A stretch of DNA of 64,000 nt, from assembly GCA_037043455.1 (NCBI GenBank), contig JAWPHD010005602.1:67501-131500 (forward strand). Direction: 5' to 3'. The stretch comes from Cyrtodaria siliqua. Taxonomy: Eukaryota > Mollusca > Bivalvia > Adapedonta > Hiatellidae. The position numbers and the translations under genes were made by a program. Positions 22,980-34,151 of this stretch are shown one piece after another. The notes under the pieces were generated by a model. The model made no database searches. It was given only the letters and a program-made list of their open reading frames with translations, and had not been told where the DNA came from. Position 1 is the first letter of the stretch. Each line of letters starts with the position of its first letter.

Positions 22980-25560
22980 CTAAAACACTGCCCCTTGGGC
23001 GGGGCCAAATGTGAAACCAGGGTCACCATTTGAACAAACTTGGTAGAGGACCATAGGCTTATAGCAAATGCAAAATATTAAACCTCTGGCTCTTGAAGTT
23101 CCAGAAAATATTTTTTTTTCAGTTTTTCCCTATACAAGCCTATGTAAAACTGTGACCCCTGGGGCTGGGCCAAATGTGACCCCAGGGTCACCATTTAAAC
23201 AAAATTGGTAGAGGACCATGAGCCTATAGCAAATGCAAAATATCAAACCTCTGGCTTTTGTAGTTTCCGAGAAGATTTTTAAAAAAAAAATCCTATATAA
23301 GTCTATGTAAAACTGTGACCCCCGGGGCGGGGACAAATTTGACCCCAGGGTCACCATTTGAACAAAACTAAGTAGAGGACCATAAGCTGATGCTACATGT
23401 AATACACGAGAGCTCCGTGTCATGTGGTTCCAGAGAAGAAGAGTTTTTTCAGTTTTTCCCTATACAAGCCTCTGTAAAACTGTGACCCCCGGGGCGGGGC
23501 CAAATGTGACCCATGGTCACCATTTGAACAAACTTGGTAGAGGACCATAAGCTTATAGCAAATGCAAAATATTAAACCTCTGGCTCTTGTAGTTTCCGAG
23601 AAGATTTTTTAAAAAAAAATCCTCTTTAAATCTATGTAAAACTGTGACCCCCGGGGCGGGGACAAATTTGACCCCAGGGTCACCATTTGAACAAACTAAG
23701 TAGAGGACCATAAGCTGATGCTACATGTAATACATGAGAGCTCCGTGTCATGTGGTTCCAGAGAAGAAGAGTTTTTTCAGTTTTTCCCTATACAAGCCTA
23801 TGTAAAACTGTGACCCCCGGGGCGGGGCCAAATGTGACCCCTGGGTCACTATTTGAACAAACTTGGTAGAGGACCATAAGCTTATAGCAAATGCAAAATA
23901 TTAAACCTCTGGCTCTTGCAGTTTCAGAGAAGAAGTTTTTTTAAGTTTTTCCCTATAGATGTCTATGTAAAACATGTGACTCTTGGGACGGGGCCAAATG
24001 CGACCCGAGGGTCACCATTTGAACAAAATTGGTAAAGGACCATCAGCTTATAGCAAATGCAAAATATTAAACCTCTGGCTCTTGCAGTTTCAGAGAAGAA
24101 GTTTTTTTAAGTTTTTCCCTATAGATGTCTATGTAAAACATGTGACTCTTGGGACGGGGCCAAATGCGACCCGAGGGTCACCATTTGAACAAAATTGGTA
24201 AAGGACCATCAGCTTATAGTAAATGCAAAATATCAAACCTCTGGCTCTTGTAGTTCCCGAGAAGAAGATTTTTAAAAAAAAAATCCTATATAAGTCTATG
24301 TAAAACTGTGACCCCCGGGGCGGGGACAAATTTGACCCCAGGGTCACCATTTGAACAAACTTAGTAAAGGACCATAAGAGTATAGTAAATGCAAAATATT
24401 AAACATATGGCTCTTGTAGTTTCAGAGAAGAAGACTTTAATGTGTTTCCTATATAAGTCTATGTAAAACTGCGACCCCCGGGGCGCGGCCAAATTTGACA
24501 CCAGTGTCACCATTTGAACAAACTTGGTAGGGGACCATAAGCTTACAGCAAATGCAAGATATTAAACCGCTCGCTCTTGCAGTTCCAGAGAAAAAGTTTT
24601 TTTTCAGTTTTTCCCTATACAAGCCTATGTAAACTGTGACCCCGGGGCGGGGCCAAATGTGACCCCAGGGTCACCATTTGAATAAAATTGGTAGAGGACC
24701 ATAAGCTTATAGCAAATGCAAAATATTAAACCTCTGGCCCTTGCAGTTTCAGAGAAGAAGATTTTTTAATAGTTTTTCCCTATACATGTCTATGTAAAAC
24801 ATGTGACCCTTGGGGCGGGGCCAGATGTGACTCCAGGGTCAACATTTGAACAAACTTGGTAAAGGACCATAAGCTTATAGTAAATGCAAAAATATCAAAC
24901 CTCTGGCTGTGGTAGTTTCCGAGAAGAAGATTTTTAAAAAGAAAATCCTATATAAGTCTATGTAAAACTGTGACCCTCGTGGTGGGTGGGGGTGGGGTGG
25001 GGGGGACAAATTTGACCCCAGGGTCACCATTTGAACAAACTTAGTAGAGGACCATAAGCTTATAGCAAATGCAAAATATTAAACCTCTGGCTCTTGCAGT
25101 TTCAGAGAAGTAGATGTTTTAAGTTTTTTCCTATACAACATGTCTATGCAAAACACGTGACCCTTGGGGCGGGGTCAAATGTGACCCGAGGGTCACCGTT
25201 TGAACAAACTTGGTAAAGGACCATACGCTTATAGTAAATGCAAAATATCAAACCTCTGGCTCTTGTAGTTTCCGAGAAGAAGATTTTTTTTTTTTCCTAT
25301 GTAAGTCTATGTAAAACTGTGACCCCCGGGGCGGGGACAAATTTGACCCCAGGGTCACCATTTGAACAAACTTAGTAGAGGACCATAAGCTGATGCAACA
25401 TTTAGTACATGAGAGCTCTGTGCCTTGTGGTTTCAGAGAAGAAGATTGTTTAATGTTTTATCCTATATGTCTATATGAAAAACATGCAAAATCTCAATAT
25501 ACAAACTTTGGATCCACGGCCATTTTTAACCCCGGGGACTTCATTTGAACAAACTTAATA
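22980..25560 (+). repeat. 165-bp tandem array (pearl-like core repeat)
   Basis: About 15-16 diverged units of roughly 165 bp. Each has tgtgacccccggggcgggg, caaa.ttgaccccagggtc, accatttgaacaaac, tagaggaccataagc, then a cctctggctcttgtagtt block, a gagaagaagattttt run and ctatataagtctatgtaaaa. Units carry small indels but keep one orientation. The period and the GACG-rich end that follows recall the tandem-core 'pearl' repeats described in bivalves; that identity is inference. Related single or broken units occur near 39.0, 40.4 and 56-57 kb. Confidence 0.9.
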
Positions 25561-25882
25561 GCCTAGGCGTTGGCGATCATTTTAAAAGAAAAACTGTTGA
25601 AATCTGTCCTGTGGTTCTGGAGAAGAAGATTTTTTAAGGTTTCGATTATATAAGGTAATGGCGGCCATCTTGGATGTCGCGCTGACCTAATTTTAACAAA
25701 TCTCAAAAGCATTCATCTAAGGATCATCCATTTGAAGTTAAGTCAAAATTAGCCAAGCGGTTTCTGAGGAAAAGTCGTTTGAAGAAAAGTTAACGACGAC
25801 GACGGACGGACGACAGACGACAGACGACGGACGCAGAGTGATCCCAATAGATCACTTTGAGCCTTCGGCTCAGGTGATCTAA
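25561..25882 (+). mobile_element. 3' end module of the 165-bp array: GACG microsatellite, hairpin and CTAA
   Basis: Unique sequence (aatggcggccatcttgga, gccaagcggtttctgagg) leads to a gacg/gacaga microsatellite at 25,793-25,834. A 12-bp stem follows (25,850-25,863 with 25,867-25,879, TTC loop, small bulge), and CTAA lies at 25,879-25,882. A terminal hairpin next to CTRR is the 3' signature of Helitrons, so array plus end may be a non-autonomous Helitron. The 5' TC end was not located. Confidence 0.6.
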
Positions 25883-26395
25883 CAACAAAACAAAACCACA
25901 CACAATCACACACAAGCTTGAGCCGTCAGATGTATTCTGAGTTTTTCAAATTGACCACATTAACAAAAATACAAACAATGAACTCAAACGGAGGAATAGC
26001 TTCTGCCATTCTGCAACGGTATGAAGTCCATAAACAAGCAGATACGATTCTCGCGCGCTATTAGATCTGCGCGCACCTAGCGGTATTATGTTGTAGTACC
26101 GAGACCATCATACAAATAGCAATAGATTTGGAATCCAGTCAAGGGAGACCACTTTTGTCAGCAAACTGTATTAGACTAGTTCCAGGCCGACCAGTGCTAC
26201 TTGTAATGTAGTAAGCTATGACTCAGTGACCACCAGTCTATACTGCCTATACTGTATCTGATACACGACACGGCTGATTGTAGTGTCCCCGGGGATTCCC
26301 CGTGCCAGATGTTCGCGCAAGTACGAAAAGTTCAGCTCTCGGGCGAGGCTCGGCGGAGGAGGAGGGACACTAAAAAGACTGAAAAGGACTAAAAA
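25883..26395. other. No feature recognised
   Basis: Unique-looking DNA. A minus-strand 63-codon frame at 26,216-26,407 has no recognisable features. Confidence 0.3.
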
Positions 26396-26535
26396 TTCAC
26401 GTTTCACGTCACCATATCACGCGATCACGTTTTACCAAGACCAAAATCACGGATCACGCTGATATAATTTTCACGCAATCACGCAAAACGCAATCACGTT
26501 TTTAAAAACACCCCGATCACGTTTTCACGCAAAAC
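26396..26535. repeat. Degenerate 'atcacg' short repeat
   Basis: atcacg, ttcacgc and aatcacgca recur about a dozen times in 140 bp with irregular spacing. Low-complexity, function unknown. Confidence 0.65.
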
Positions 26536-27059
26536 CCCTTTGGGACCCACTGTAAACAAACATGTATTCCGTTGAGAACATTACAGAATCTGTGCGTAAA
26601 TTTAATAAAGAGATTGCACCCACGCATAGACCTACATACGTATTTAAATCTATGACCCAAGCCAAAACAGGTTGAATGTTTTCAACAGCTTCTCGAAGTC
26701 CATGATGTTATTGCCAATTGCCTGTTGGTTACGGCAATAGTTTGCTGTACCAAGCATTACTTAGTGTATCGGCATTTTTTATAATCGCATGTCCTCAGCT
26801 ATCGTCACGTGATTTGTGTGGTGGCAGGGATTATTGGCTAAAGTATCACTGCGGGGAGGTTGAGAATTATCATGCCTCATAAATATAATATAATATAATT
26901 CAATTCAACTGAACCTTTTGTGCTTTGCATAACACTGTCTAGACTGCGCCGGGTATCTAGCGCCTCGGGTCAGTGGGTTTAAACAATTTCGCTTGCCATA
27001 GATTTCTTCCGTTGGTATACCGATTTTCTAGTTCGCCTATACAATATTAAAGACAAACA
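26536..27059. other. No feature recognised
   Basis: No coding frame or repeat could be supported. Confidence 0.3.
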
Positions 27060-28087
27060 TTAAAGGGACACACGACAATCTTGCAATCTTAATGTTTTGT
27101 CAAGCATCAATATTGGCTTCTCTAGTTATTTATGAAGTAACATTTTGACTTTAAAAAATGAGATTTAGGGTCCTATAGAAACCACAGCGTCCGAGCGTAA
27201 TGTAATCGTAGGTCCACACTGTACTGCAAACAAGGACTTGACAATACAATGAAAGAGACAAAAAACAACAGAAAGGGTGGTGAAGAAAGTGTTACCGACT
27301 TGGAACGGTTAGTAGGCAATAAGGCCTACTGGTTAGCTTGAATCGATTTTATATGCGCACAATCCTCGCTATTATCCTGTCTTCAACGCCCAAATAGACA
27401 AGACAGTGAAAACAAAACTATATCCCATCAAAAGGAATTCTCTAACAATAAAGTCCACATCCTGAGAAACTAACTAAAGAAACACATACAAAATAATAAA
27501 CATCTCAGGATGTATCCAGAATCGTACTGAACAACCATAGTATTTGCAGCTAAAGAGAAAACCAATCTAGGGTACGACCAGAAAACCCGAGGGACGAAAA
27601 CTAATGCACCCACCTCCCTTTGTTGGGGTTCAGTAGTACAATCATAGAGTCCCAAGAGGTAGTCCAGTAATCGCACAAGTGAAAAGTGAAGCGTAATGAC
27701 TGACTGTAGAGGGGTCAATCACTAAACATTCAGTGCGCTGTAAATCCAAAGGGTTATATCCTTTCTCTGACGAACTTCCTGATTAAATTTGTAAAGCGGT
27801 CAGGAAACCCGTCAGACCCCTTTAACTTTCGAAGTTTATAGACCACATTTCCATAAAATGAGGGTTGTGATATGCCTAGTCGCAGAAGTGTCTTAAGGTT
27901 GGTGTTAAACCGGCTTCCATATCATTAAATACAATTGAAATTTCACTTTTCAGTAATATGCAAAAGCAATTTGGTTTATACTATTCTTATAATTATTAAT
28001 AATGATTGAACTAATGCATGTTATGTATAAAAACTAACGGGACACCGCAAGTTTTTAAAACATCAAGACTGCCATGTGTCCCTTTAA
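27060..28087 (-). mobile_element. MITE M1 with TTAA flanks and a large internal insert
   Basis: TTAA at 27,060-27,063 and 28,084-28,087 flank terminal inverted repeats AGGGACACACGACAATCTT and aagactgccatgtgtccct. Both ends match the 318-330 bp copies at 36,893 and 54,983, in reverse orientation here. M1 is 1020 bp, because roughly 27,175-27,950 has no match in the short copies. The insert is either a nested sequence or the part deleted from them. A short plus-strand-shadow frame (27,718-27,470) shows no transposase motif. Confidence 0.8.
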
Positions 28088-28224
28088 CGTAACTGTCCGT
28101 TTCAGGATTTAAAACACAAAATATGTCCTGTCATCCTATAATCAAAAAAGAACGCATATTTAGTTTTGGAGTGTAAATGTGTCAACCACTAAACATGCAA
28201 TATGTTAAAAATGGCTGTGTAAAG

Positions 28225-28480
28225 TTGGCTGTGAGATCGTAGATCGTAGATCGACATTCAATATCTAGCTGGGTTTTCAATGTCGAGCTAGCTCTGAGAT
28301 CGATACTCGGTTAAACTTATAAGAAGGCATACTGAATACAGAACTGTGATTGAATTTCGAGCTGGCTCTGAGATCGAGAGCGGGGATTGAATACAGAGAT
28401 GGCTCTGAGATCGATATTCGGTTACACTTATAAGAAGGCATATTGAATACAGAGCTGGGTTTGAATTTCGAAGTCACAGT
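28225..28480. repeat. Tandem repeat of about 109 bp before T3
   Basis: ctctgagatcgatactcgg with taagaaggcatactgaatac recurs 109 bp later with few changes (28,290 and 28,399), plus partial gagctggctctgagatcg units. Non-coding. Confidence 0.75.
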
Positions 28481-28618
28481 TATGTTCAATCTCCACGCAG
28501 AGTTATCATTCCTTGCACTCTCATACATCTCTGCAAACTACTAAATTGGAATATGTTTGCCTGAATAATTTCTTGTGCAAATATAATTTTCGGAATATCT
28601 GCAAATTAGAATTTAAAA

Positions 28619-28927
28619 TAATGCGTCAAAGTCATATAATTCAATGTAGTTTTTGTATACTGATTATAAAAAGAGGAACAGGACGTTCATTCTATTTATT
28701 GATAAAGTTAGAATGCGAATGCGTTTTTCAAATATGTAGCTTCCTCGAGCTCATACTAATTATACTAACGAACCAGATCTGTTGACTTAATCTTCTTTTG
28801 AATTACTGTACTATAATTTAGCGCTGACATTTTGTGTGAACTGATTTATATGCTTAATAACTCGGCCATGGTCAGAAAGCGGTCACAGTTGTCATTTGAA
28901 TTGGAGGGACATGACGTGGCGTTCTAG
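28619..28927 (+). repeat. T3 5' LTR
   Basis: Starts TAATGCGTC and ends GGCGTTCTAG. Almost identical to the 3' copy outside the MITE. It retains the unoccupied TTAA (28,854-28,857) into which MITE M2 inserted in the 3' LTR. TATAAAAAG near 28,665-28,673 could be its promoter element. Confidence 0.9.
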
Positions 28928-28936
28928 CAAAATATT

Positions 28937-28953
28937 GGTCAACTATTTATGGG
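28937..28953 (+). other. T3 candidate primer-binding site
   Basis: TGGTCAACTATTTATGG begins 9 bp after the 5' LTR. TGG complements a tRNA CCA end; the tRNA could not be named. It overlaps the gag ATG at 28,949, an unusually short leader. Confidence 0.45.
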
Positions 28954-29578
28954 GGTAGCACAACAGATGGCAAACTTAACAGATGAAATTGAGACTCACA
29001 CGGCGGTTGTACATGTACATATGGGTGCACAGACAGAGGCTCTCAGGGAACAGGGTATGTTTTATGCAATTAAAATGTTTGACGGCTCTTCCGCAAACAA
29101 GTATAAGGATTACATTAAGAGCATAGATAATTATACTTTCTTGCATAATTATGATGATCAAAATACGAAGCTGCTAGCTTATGACACTAGTAAAGGCCCT
29201 ATAGGTGGTTACATAAAGAGATCTTTAGAAGAAAGGCGTGATTTGACATGGGATCTATTAAAAATAGAACTTGCCGCCCAATTCTCTGACGTAACTGACA
29301 CGTCACATGCATTTTCTCTATTAAGCAAAACTAAGCAAAAACCAGGGGAAAGCGTTCATCTGTATTCTGAGCGAATGTTAAACCTCGCTGATGAGGCATA
29401 CTTCGAACGAGGGCAGGGGAATAAACCAGTAGTGCAAAAACAATTAGTCGAGTTCTTTACGGATGGGGTGACCCAAGATTATATTAGGTTTAAGCGTATG
29501 AGGGAAAGGCCTAGAACATTTATTGAAGCTGTCAGAATAGCCATTGAGGAACAGGAATCAGAAAACGCTTTGATTTAA
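28949..29578 (+). pseudogene. T3 gag, matrix/capsid part
   Basis: An open frame of 209 codons begins MGVAQQMANLTDEIETH. The segment YAIKMFDGSSANKYKDYIKS and later KQKPGESVHLYSERMLNLAD match the order of gypsy capsids. It is open throughout and ends with a TAA 69 bp before the zinc-knuckle frame. Confidence 0.85.
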
Positions 29579-29646
29579 GGACTGGGGCTAGAGAAAGGAA
29601 TGACTTTCCAAAGTTTAATGGGAGGTCGAATGATCAGCACGAACCG

Positions 29647-29900
29647 ATGCAAGTCGACCATACGAGACCGAAAAGACCATGTTTTAAATGTGGCAGAACA
29701 AAGCATATATCTAGGTTTTGTCCTAACCAGAGACCGGCTAATGTAAATGCTGTATCGCAGCACTTTAGGGGGCAAGGTCAAATAGTATGTTGGGAATGTG
29801 GCCAGCAGGGTCACATCAGACATCAGACGTTACTGCCCAGAACTAGATGGTAGGGACAGTAGGGACAGGGGACCTATTAACCGTGGAAATGCAATGAACA
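29647..29900 (+). pseudogene. T3 gag nucleocapsid with two zinc knuckles
   Basis: The first knuckle is CFKCGRTKHISRFC (CX2CX4HX4C). The second starts CWECGQQGHIR but is broken by a 7-bp direct duplication (acatcag twice at about 29,814-29,827), which shifts the frame before the last Cys. The downstream sequence in another frame is compatible with the rest of the domain. Confidence 0.85.
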
Positions 29901-29984
29901 ATAGGCAGGGAAATTAAGGTGCTCGAGCCATGGGGTTATAAGAAACCATTTTTTTTAATTTCTTTGACGGGGAACGCAAATTCT

Positions 29985-30517
29985 TGCATTATTAATATGG
30001 GAAAAACACAATTAAGGTGCCTCTTAGACTCAGGAGCTATGTGTAGCTTGATGCATGAAAGAATTTATAAGACATTATTAACTTGAAATTTGAGATGAAA
30101 GGCGAGAAGTTAGAACATCCGTTTTATATTGTCTCAGACATGAACATAAATGTTATCTTAGGGCATGATTTTCTCGTAGATAATGGCGTCCGTATGTACT
30201 TCGATCTGAGGTGTTTACGCATAGGCAAATCAATGATTCCATTTGTACCCGATATCCACATTTCATCTGTCGTTAGATTGGTATCCACGGTCATTCTTAA
30301 ACCAAACTCATTGACCCTGAGTAGGGGTAAGATTAAAGGGACTTCTTGTTTACCTCTTGGTGGAAGTTATGTTCTGTCAACTAGTGATACAGGTTACATG
30401 GGTAAACGGCCAAACCTTGAAGTAGTTAATTCAGTCAATCAGTTAAAGCGGTCTCGAAATTTCCCGATAATGATTACATATCAGAGTGGTAGAACTATTA
30501 AATTGCTTAAGGGTTAA
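29985..30517 (+). pseudogene. T3 aspartic protease
   Basis: CLLDSGAMCS holds the catalytic DSG near 30,026-30,034. After a break around 30,060-30,080 the frame 30,083-30,517 includes NVILGHDFL, the second conserved protease motif, then a linker ending at a TAA. It would mature Gag-Pol. Confidence 0.8.
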
Positions 30518-30677
30518 ACCATAGCTCGCTTAGAACAAAGTTCTGGTGTAAATATAATCGATAATGTAGAAAGTATGAATGGTTAATGCAAAAATGCAGG
30601 TCACTACGCGCAGTCGAAAGTCAGAAGTTTTAGTGAAGTACTTCCCTTAATAAACGCGCCCCCCAGAACACAAGCAA

Positions 30678-31560
30678 ATGATAGGTGAACTAGTATATAG
30701 GAATCTAGATGCAGTAGCCTTTAGCGAGCTAGATCTAGAAGAAACAGACATTTTGAAAATGCGAATTGACACCGGGGACAGCCCACCGGTAAAGTTGAGA
30801 CCTTATAGAACCCCTTTGAATGATCTACAGCTGTTAGCCGCTGGCATTATCAGACGGTCTCGTAGTCCGCATTCTGCGCCAGTGGTAATTGTCGCAAAAA
30901 AGGACAGTACCAAACGACTGTGTTTGGACTTCCGCCGGTTGAACAGCGTAACAAAAAGCTATTCCTTTCCCCTCCCATTGATCGACTCCCTTTTGGAGAA
31001 ATTAGGCAACTGTCAAGTGTTTAGTTCAATCGATTTGTTTGCTGGGTTCTTTATTATAGGGATCCAGCCTGAAGATAAGGAAAAGACGGCATTTGCCTGT
31101 CACAGGGGTCTCTTTGAGTACAATCGAATGCCTTTTGGGCTACGTAATAGCCCGAGTTACTTTTGAGAGATAATGTCGGTTGCATTACAAGGGTTAGAAC
31201 ATTTTGCTTTACCGTATGTCGACGATGTTATAGTGTGTTCTAAATCAATAGAAGAACACTTATCTCACTTGCAACAGGAGTTCGATAGAATAAAAAAGCA
31301 TAAGTTAAAGATGAAACTGAGCAAATGTCAGTTTTTTGAAACCAGAAACAAACCATTTAGGGTTCATAATAAGTAAGGATGGGGTAAAGACAGACACATG
31401 AAAGGTCAAATCAATTAGGGGGTTAGTTCCGCCTAGGACTGTTAAAGGTGTCAGAGGGTTCTGCGCGATGGTGGGTTATTATCGCCGGTTTATCCCAAAC
31501 GTTAGTGCAATCGCCGAACCCTTGTTTAAACTCACGAAAAGAATGCTCGTTTTAAGTGGG
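30678..31560 (+). pseudogene. T3 reverse transcriptase
   Basis: Fingers and palm (RLCLDFRRLNSVT, a catalytic Asp in FSSIDLFAGFF, MPFGLRNSPS) run to an in-frame TGA at 31,164-31,166. The same frame resumes with YVDD at about 31,215-31,226. A frameshift near 31,340-31,376 is followed, in another frame, by a gypsy thumb including GYYRRFIPNVS near 31,480. Two inactivating breaks. Confidence 0.88.
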
Positions 31561-31634
31561 ACGAGTCAAGTCAGAAAGCTTTTGAATTTCTTAAGGAAAG
31601 CTTAACCGTAGTTCCTTTATTAGTATACCCAGAC

Positions 31635-32252
31635 ATGAATAAGAAATACCTGCTCTACACGGACTCGTCCGAGGGTTGCATTGGGTCAGTATTGTATCAG
31701 GAGGACGCAGATGAAGATGGGGTGGTTGTTGAAAAACCAATTTACTTCCTCTCCCATAAATTATCCCCAACACTAGCCCGCTGGCCAATGATTGAAAAAG
31801 AAATGTATAGTATAGTGTATAGCTTACAGAAGTTCGAGCACTACTTACGAGGCAGTATAATACAGATTTTCTCAGATCACCGCCCTCTACAGTATGTGTT
31901 AGATAAACAGCCCTTTAACAATCGTAAAATATCAATGTGGGCGCTAACAATTCAGTCATATGACTGTGAAATTGCTTACATTAAAGGCAAGGATAATGTT
32001 ATAAATTACTTATTAAGCAGAGTACCCGAGGGGAGTGTACAAGATAATACGGGGACCGATTCTGAAAGCGACCTTAGCGAGAGGGCATATTGTGGAAACA
32101 TGGTAAACACCTCGCAAATTGACCCACTTAAGTACACTCATGCTGAATTGCCGGTATTTGAGAATATTGGAACACTGACCCTCTTAGATCTTGATATGGA
32201 AGAGGAGCGAGAAAAGGGCGAAGCGATAACGTCCATTAAGTCCCAATTTTAA
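31635..32252 (+). pseudogene. T3 RNase H and spacer
   Basis: YTDSSEGCIGSVLYQ, then EKEMYSIVYSLQKFEHYL and FSDHRPLQYV carry three of the acidic catalytic positions. The usual final ADALSR reads NYLLSR, so the last Asp is Tyr here. An acidic spacer follows to a TAA. Confidence 0.85.
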
Positions 32253-32353
32253 TGTCGGGAAGGCCAATAAAACTACGTCACGGATTTTCGTAGTTCTAGA
32301 TGAGATACTGTATTACATATCTCAGGTAGACGATGACCCAGTTGTAAGGTTAT

Positions 32354-33080
32354 ATGTCCCAGAACATTTGTCAAACGAGGTTTTTGAAGAGTTACCATAA
32401 CCTTGCACATTTAGGGGTTGACAAGACAGTCGATACTATCAAAAAAAAATACTATTTTCCCAACATTTACAAGCGTGTACACACATTTATAAATGAGTGT
32501 GTCGCATACCAACAGCGGAATCTTACTGCTATAAGACCACCAATGGGGGAGACAGAGATAAATCCTTACCCCTTCTCAAAAATAGCTGGGGACATTTGTG
32601 GACCCCTTCCAACTTCGTTAGTAGGAAATAAATACATTTTTACTGTCATTCGTTGCTACTCAGGGTACCTTGAAGCCTACGCACTTCCTGATTAAACAGG
32701 CGCATCGATACTGCACGTGCTCCTTGATGAGATATTTCCTAGGCATTCCATGCCGCTAGTCTAGAAAATGTCGATAGAAAAGTAGTCGACACACTCACAA
32801 AACTTAATGTTAAATGCATTACAACTTCATTCTACAACCCTCAAGCTAATGGGTTAGTCGAAGCCTCGCACGCTGGGCTCATTAACATAATTTCCAAGAA
32901 AATAAAGAACGACCCGACCACTTCGGATGTATATTTGAACCAATCTCCGTATGACGGTGAATGAGTCGACACAAATTGCCCCATTCAACCTCCTATATGG
33001 GCGTGACCCAACTCTCCCCATAGATGTTATTTTAAAACCAAGACGAAAGTACCTGGGCACAGACGCCCACGAAATCGCTT
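32354..33080 (+). pseudogene. T3 integrase, zinc-binding and catalytic core
   Basis: The HHCC domain has HNLAH (residues 15 and 19 of this frame), but the CxxC reads CVAY, losing one Cys. In the core, GDICGPL gives the first catalytic Asp. The position of the second Asp reads Arg (TVIRCYSGY). A NGLVEA with the expected Glu lies near 32,850 after a TAA at 32,693-32,695. The DDE triad is therefore broken. Confidence 0.8.
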
Positions 33081-33121
33081 TACAATAACAACATAAGGCA
33101 TTTACAAGAGTTTATCATAGA

Positions 33122-33811
33122 ATGAAAAATTTAAAAAGGAAAAGGGCCGGGAAAGCAGACAAGTCGAGTAAGAATATCGAGTTCAAGGTAGGGGACGCAG
33201 TTTACCTAAAACAACACGTAAGAATGAGTAAATTAGACTCAAGATGGTTACCTTTTTGGCGAATAATAGAGGAAAAGTCACCTCTAACTTATGTCATAAC
33301 AAGCCAGCTCAATGGTAAAACCAGAGAGACGCATTCCCGACACATAAGGCTAGCAAATCTTGAGAATTGGAACATCCCACTCAACGAAAGGGGGCGACCG
33401 CTACGCCAGGCCGCTTACGCAGCCTCGCCTGAAAGTAGTGACATGGACGGAGAAACTAGTGATTCGGAGGGTGAACGCATAGCTAATTTGACCCGTAAGT
33501 ATCGAAGTGTCAGATCGGACTCATCGGGGGAAAGTGATGTCCCATTAATGGATTTAGCGCGACGTATAAAAACCCGAAATAATAGGTTAAAAACAGAAAA
33601 TCGGTCGATAAGTAATTCAGAATCAGAAACTGACGGGCAGTCAGTTAAATCTGGGAATTCAATTAATTCTGATATGACTGATGAATTAAGGATGGCTAGT
33701 GGCCATCAATCTGGTGATGAGGATGAATTCGTGTATGTGTCCAATTATGGTGGAGGGGGGGGGGGGGGGGAGGTGGTGCGGGGGGCAAATGGAAATAGAC
33801 CACATAGTTAA
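33122..33811 (+). pseudogene. T3 integrase C-terminal domain and tail
   Basis: FKVGDAVYLKQHVRMSKLDS and the ETHSRHIRLAN block match the GPY/F-like C-terminus of gypsy integrases. A Ser/Asp/Glu-rich tail and a poly-G run coding seven Gly (about 33,757-33,770) end the frame. The frame is open for 229 codons, and its start relative to the core is not fixed. Confidence 0.75.
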
Positions 33812-34124
33812 AGAGGGAAGTACTAAAGAAGCAGCAAATTGTTGTAATTCAACCTCGAACAAACAGAGTTCCAAAACTAAAAGCCTTTTACTGGCAATCT
33901 CGGCAGTTTTAGATTAAAAGAGTAATTTATGGGGCATCATATCGTGGAGAAATAATGGAAAATAATAGTGATAGATAATTCCCATATAATTTCAGTAATA
34001 ACTGTGTTTGCTGCTACGTTTCATATAGTCTCCCAGACAGGTCAAATAAAGGTTATGTATGTATCTTCAGTAAAATGACACCATTATCTATACAAGATGA
34101 GAGTATGGGTCGTTGAATAAGTAT

Positions 34125-34144
34125 CTATTGTTCTTGTATTGCAG
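34125..34144 (+). promoter_or_regulatory. Possible splice acceptor for the T3 env mRNA
   Basis: ttgttcttgtattgcag is a good pyrimidine tract plus AG (34,143-34,144), 8 bp before the env ATG at 34,152. Errantivirus env is made from a spliced RNA, so this fits; the donor was not identified. Confidence 0.5.
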
Positions 34145-34151
34145 GGACGCA

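Noticed and set aside
22980..25560. CRISPR-like array
   Set aside because: Units are 165 bp and similar along their whole length, with no repeat/spacer alternation, in a eukaryotic context.
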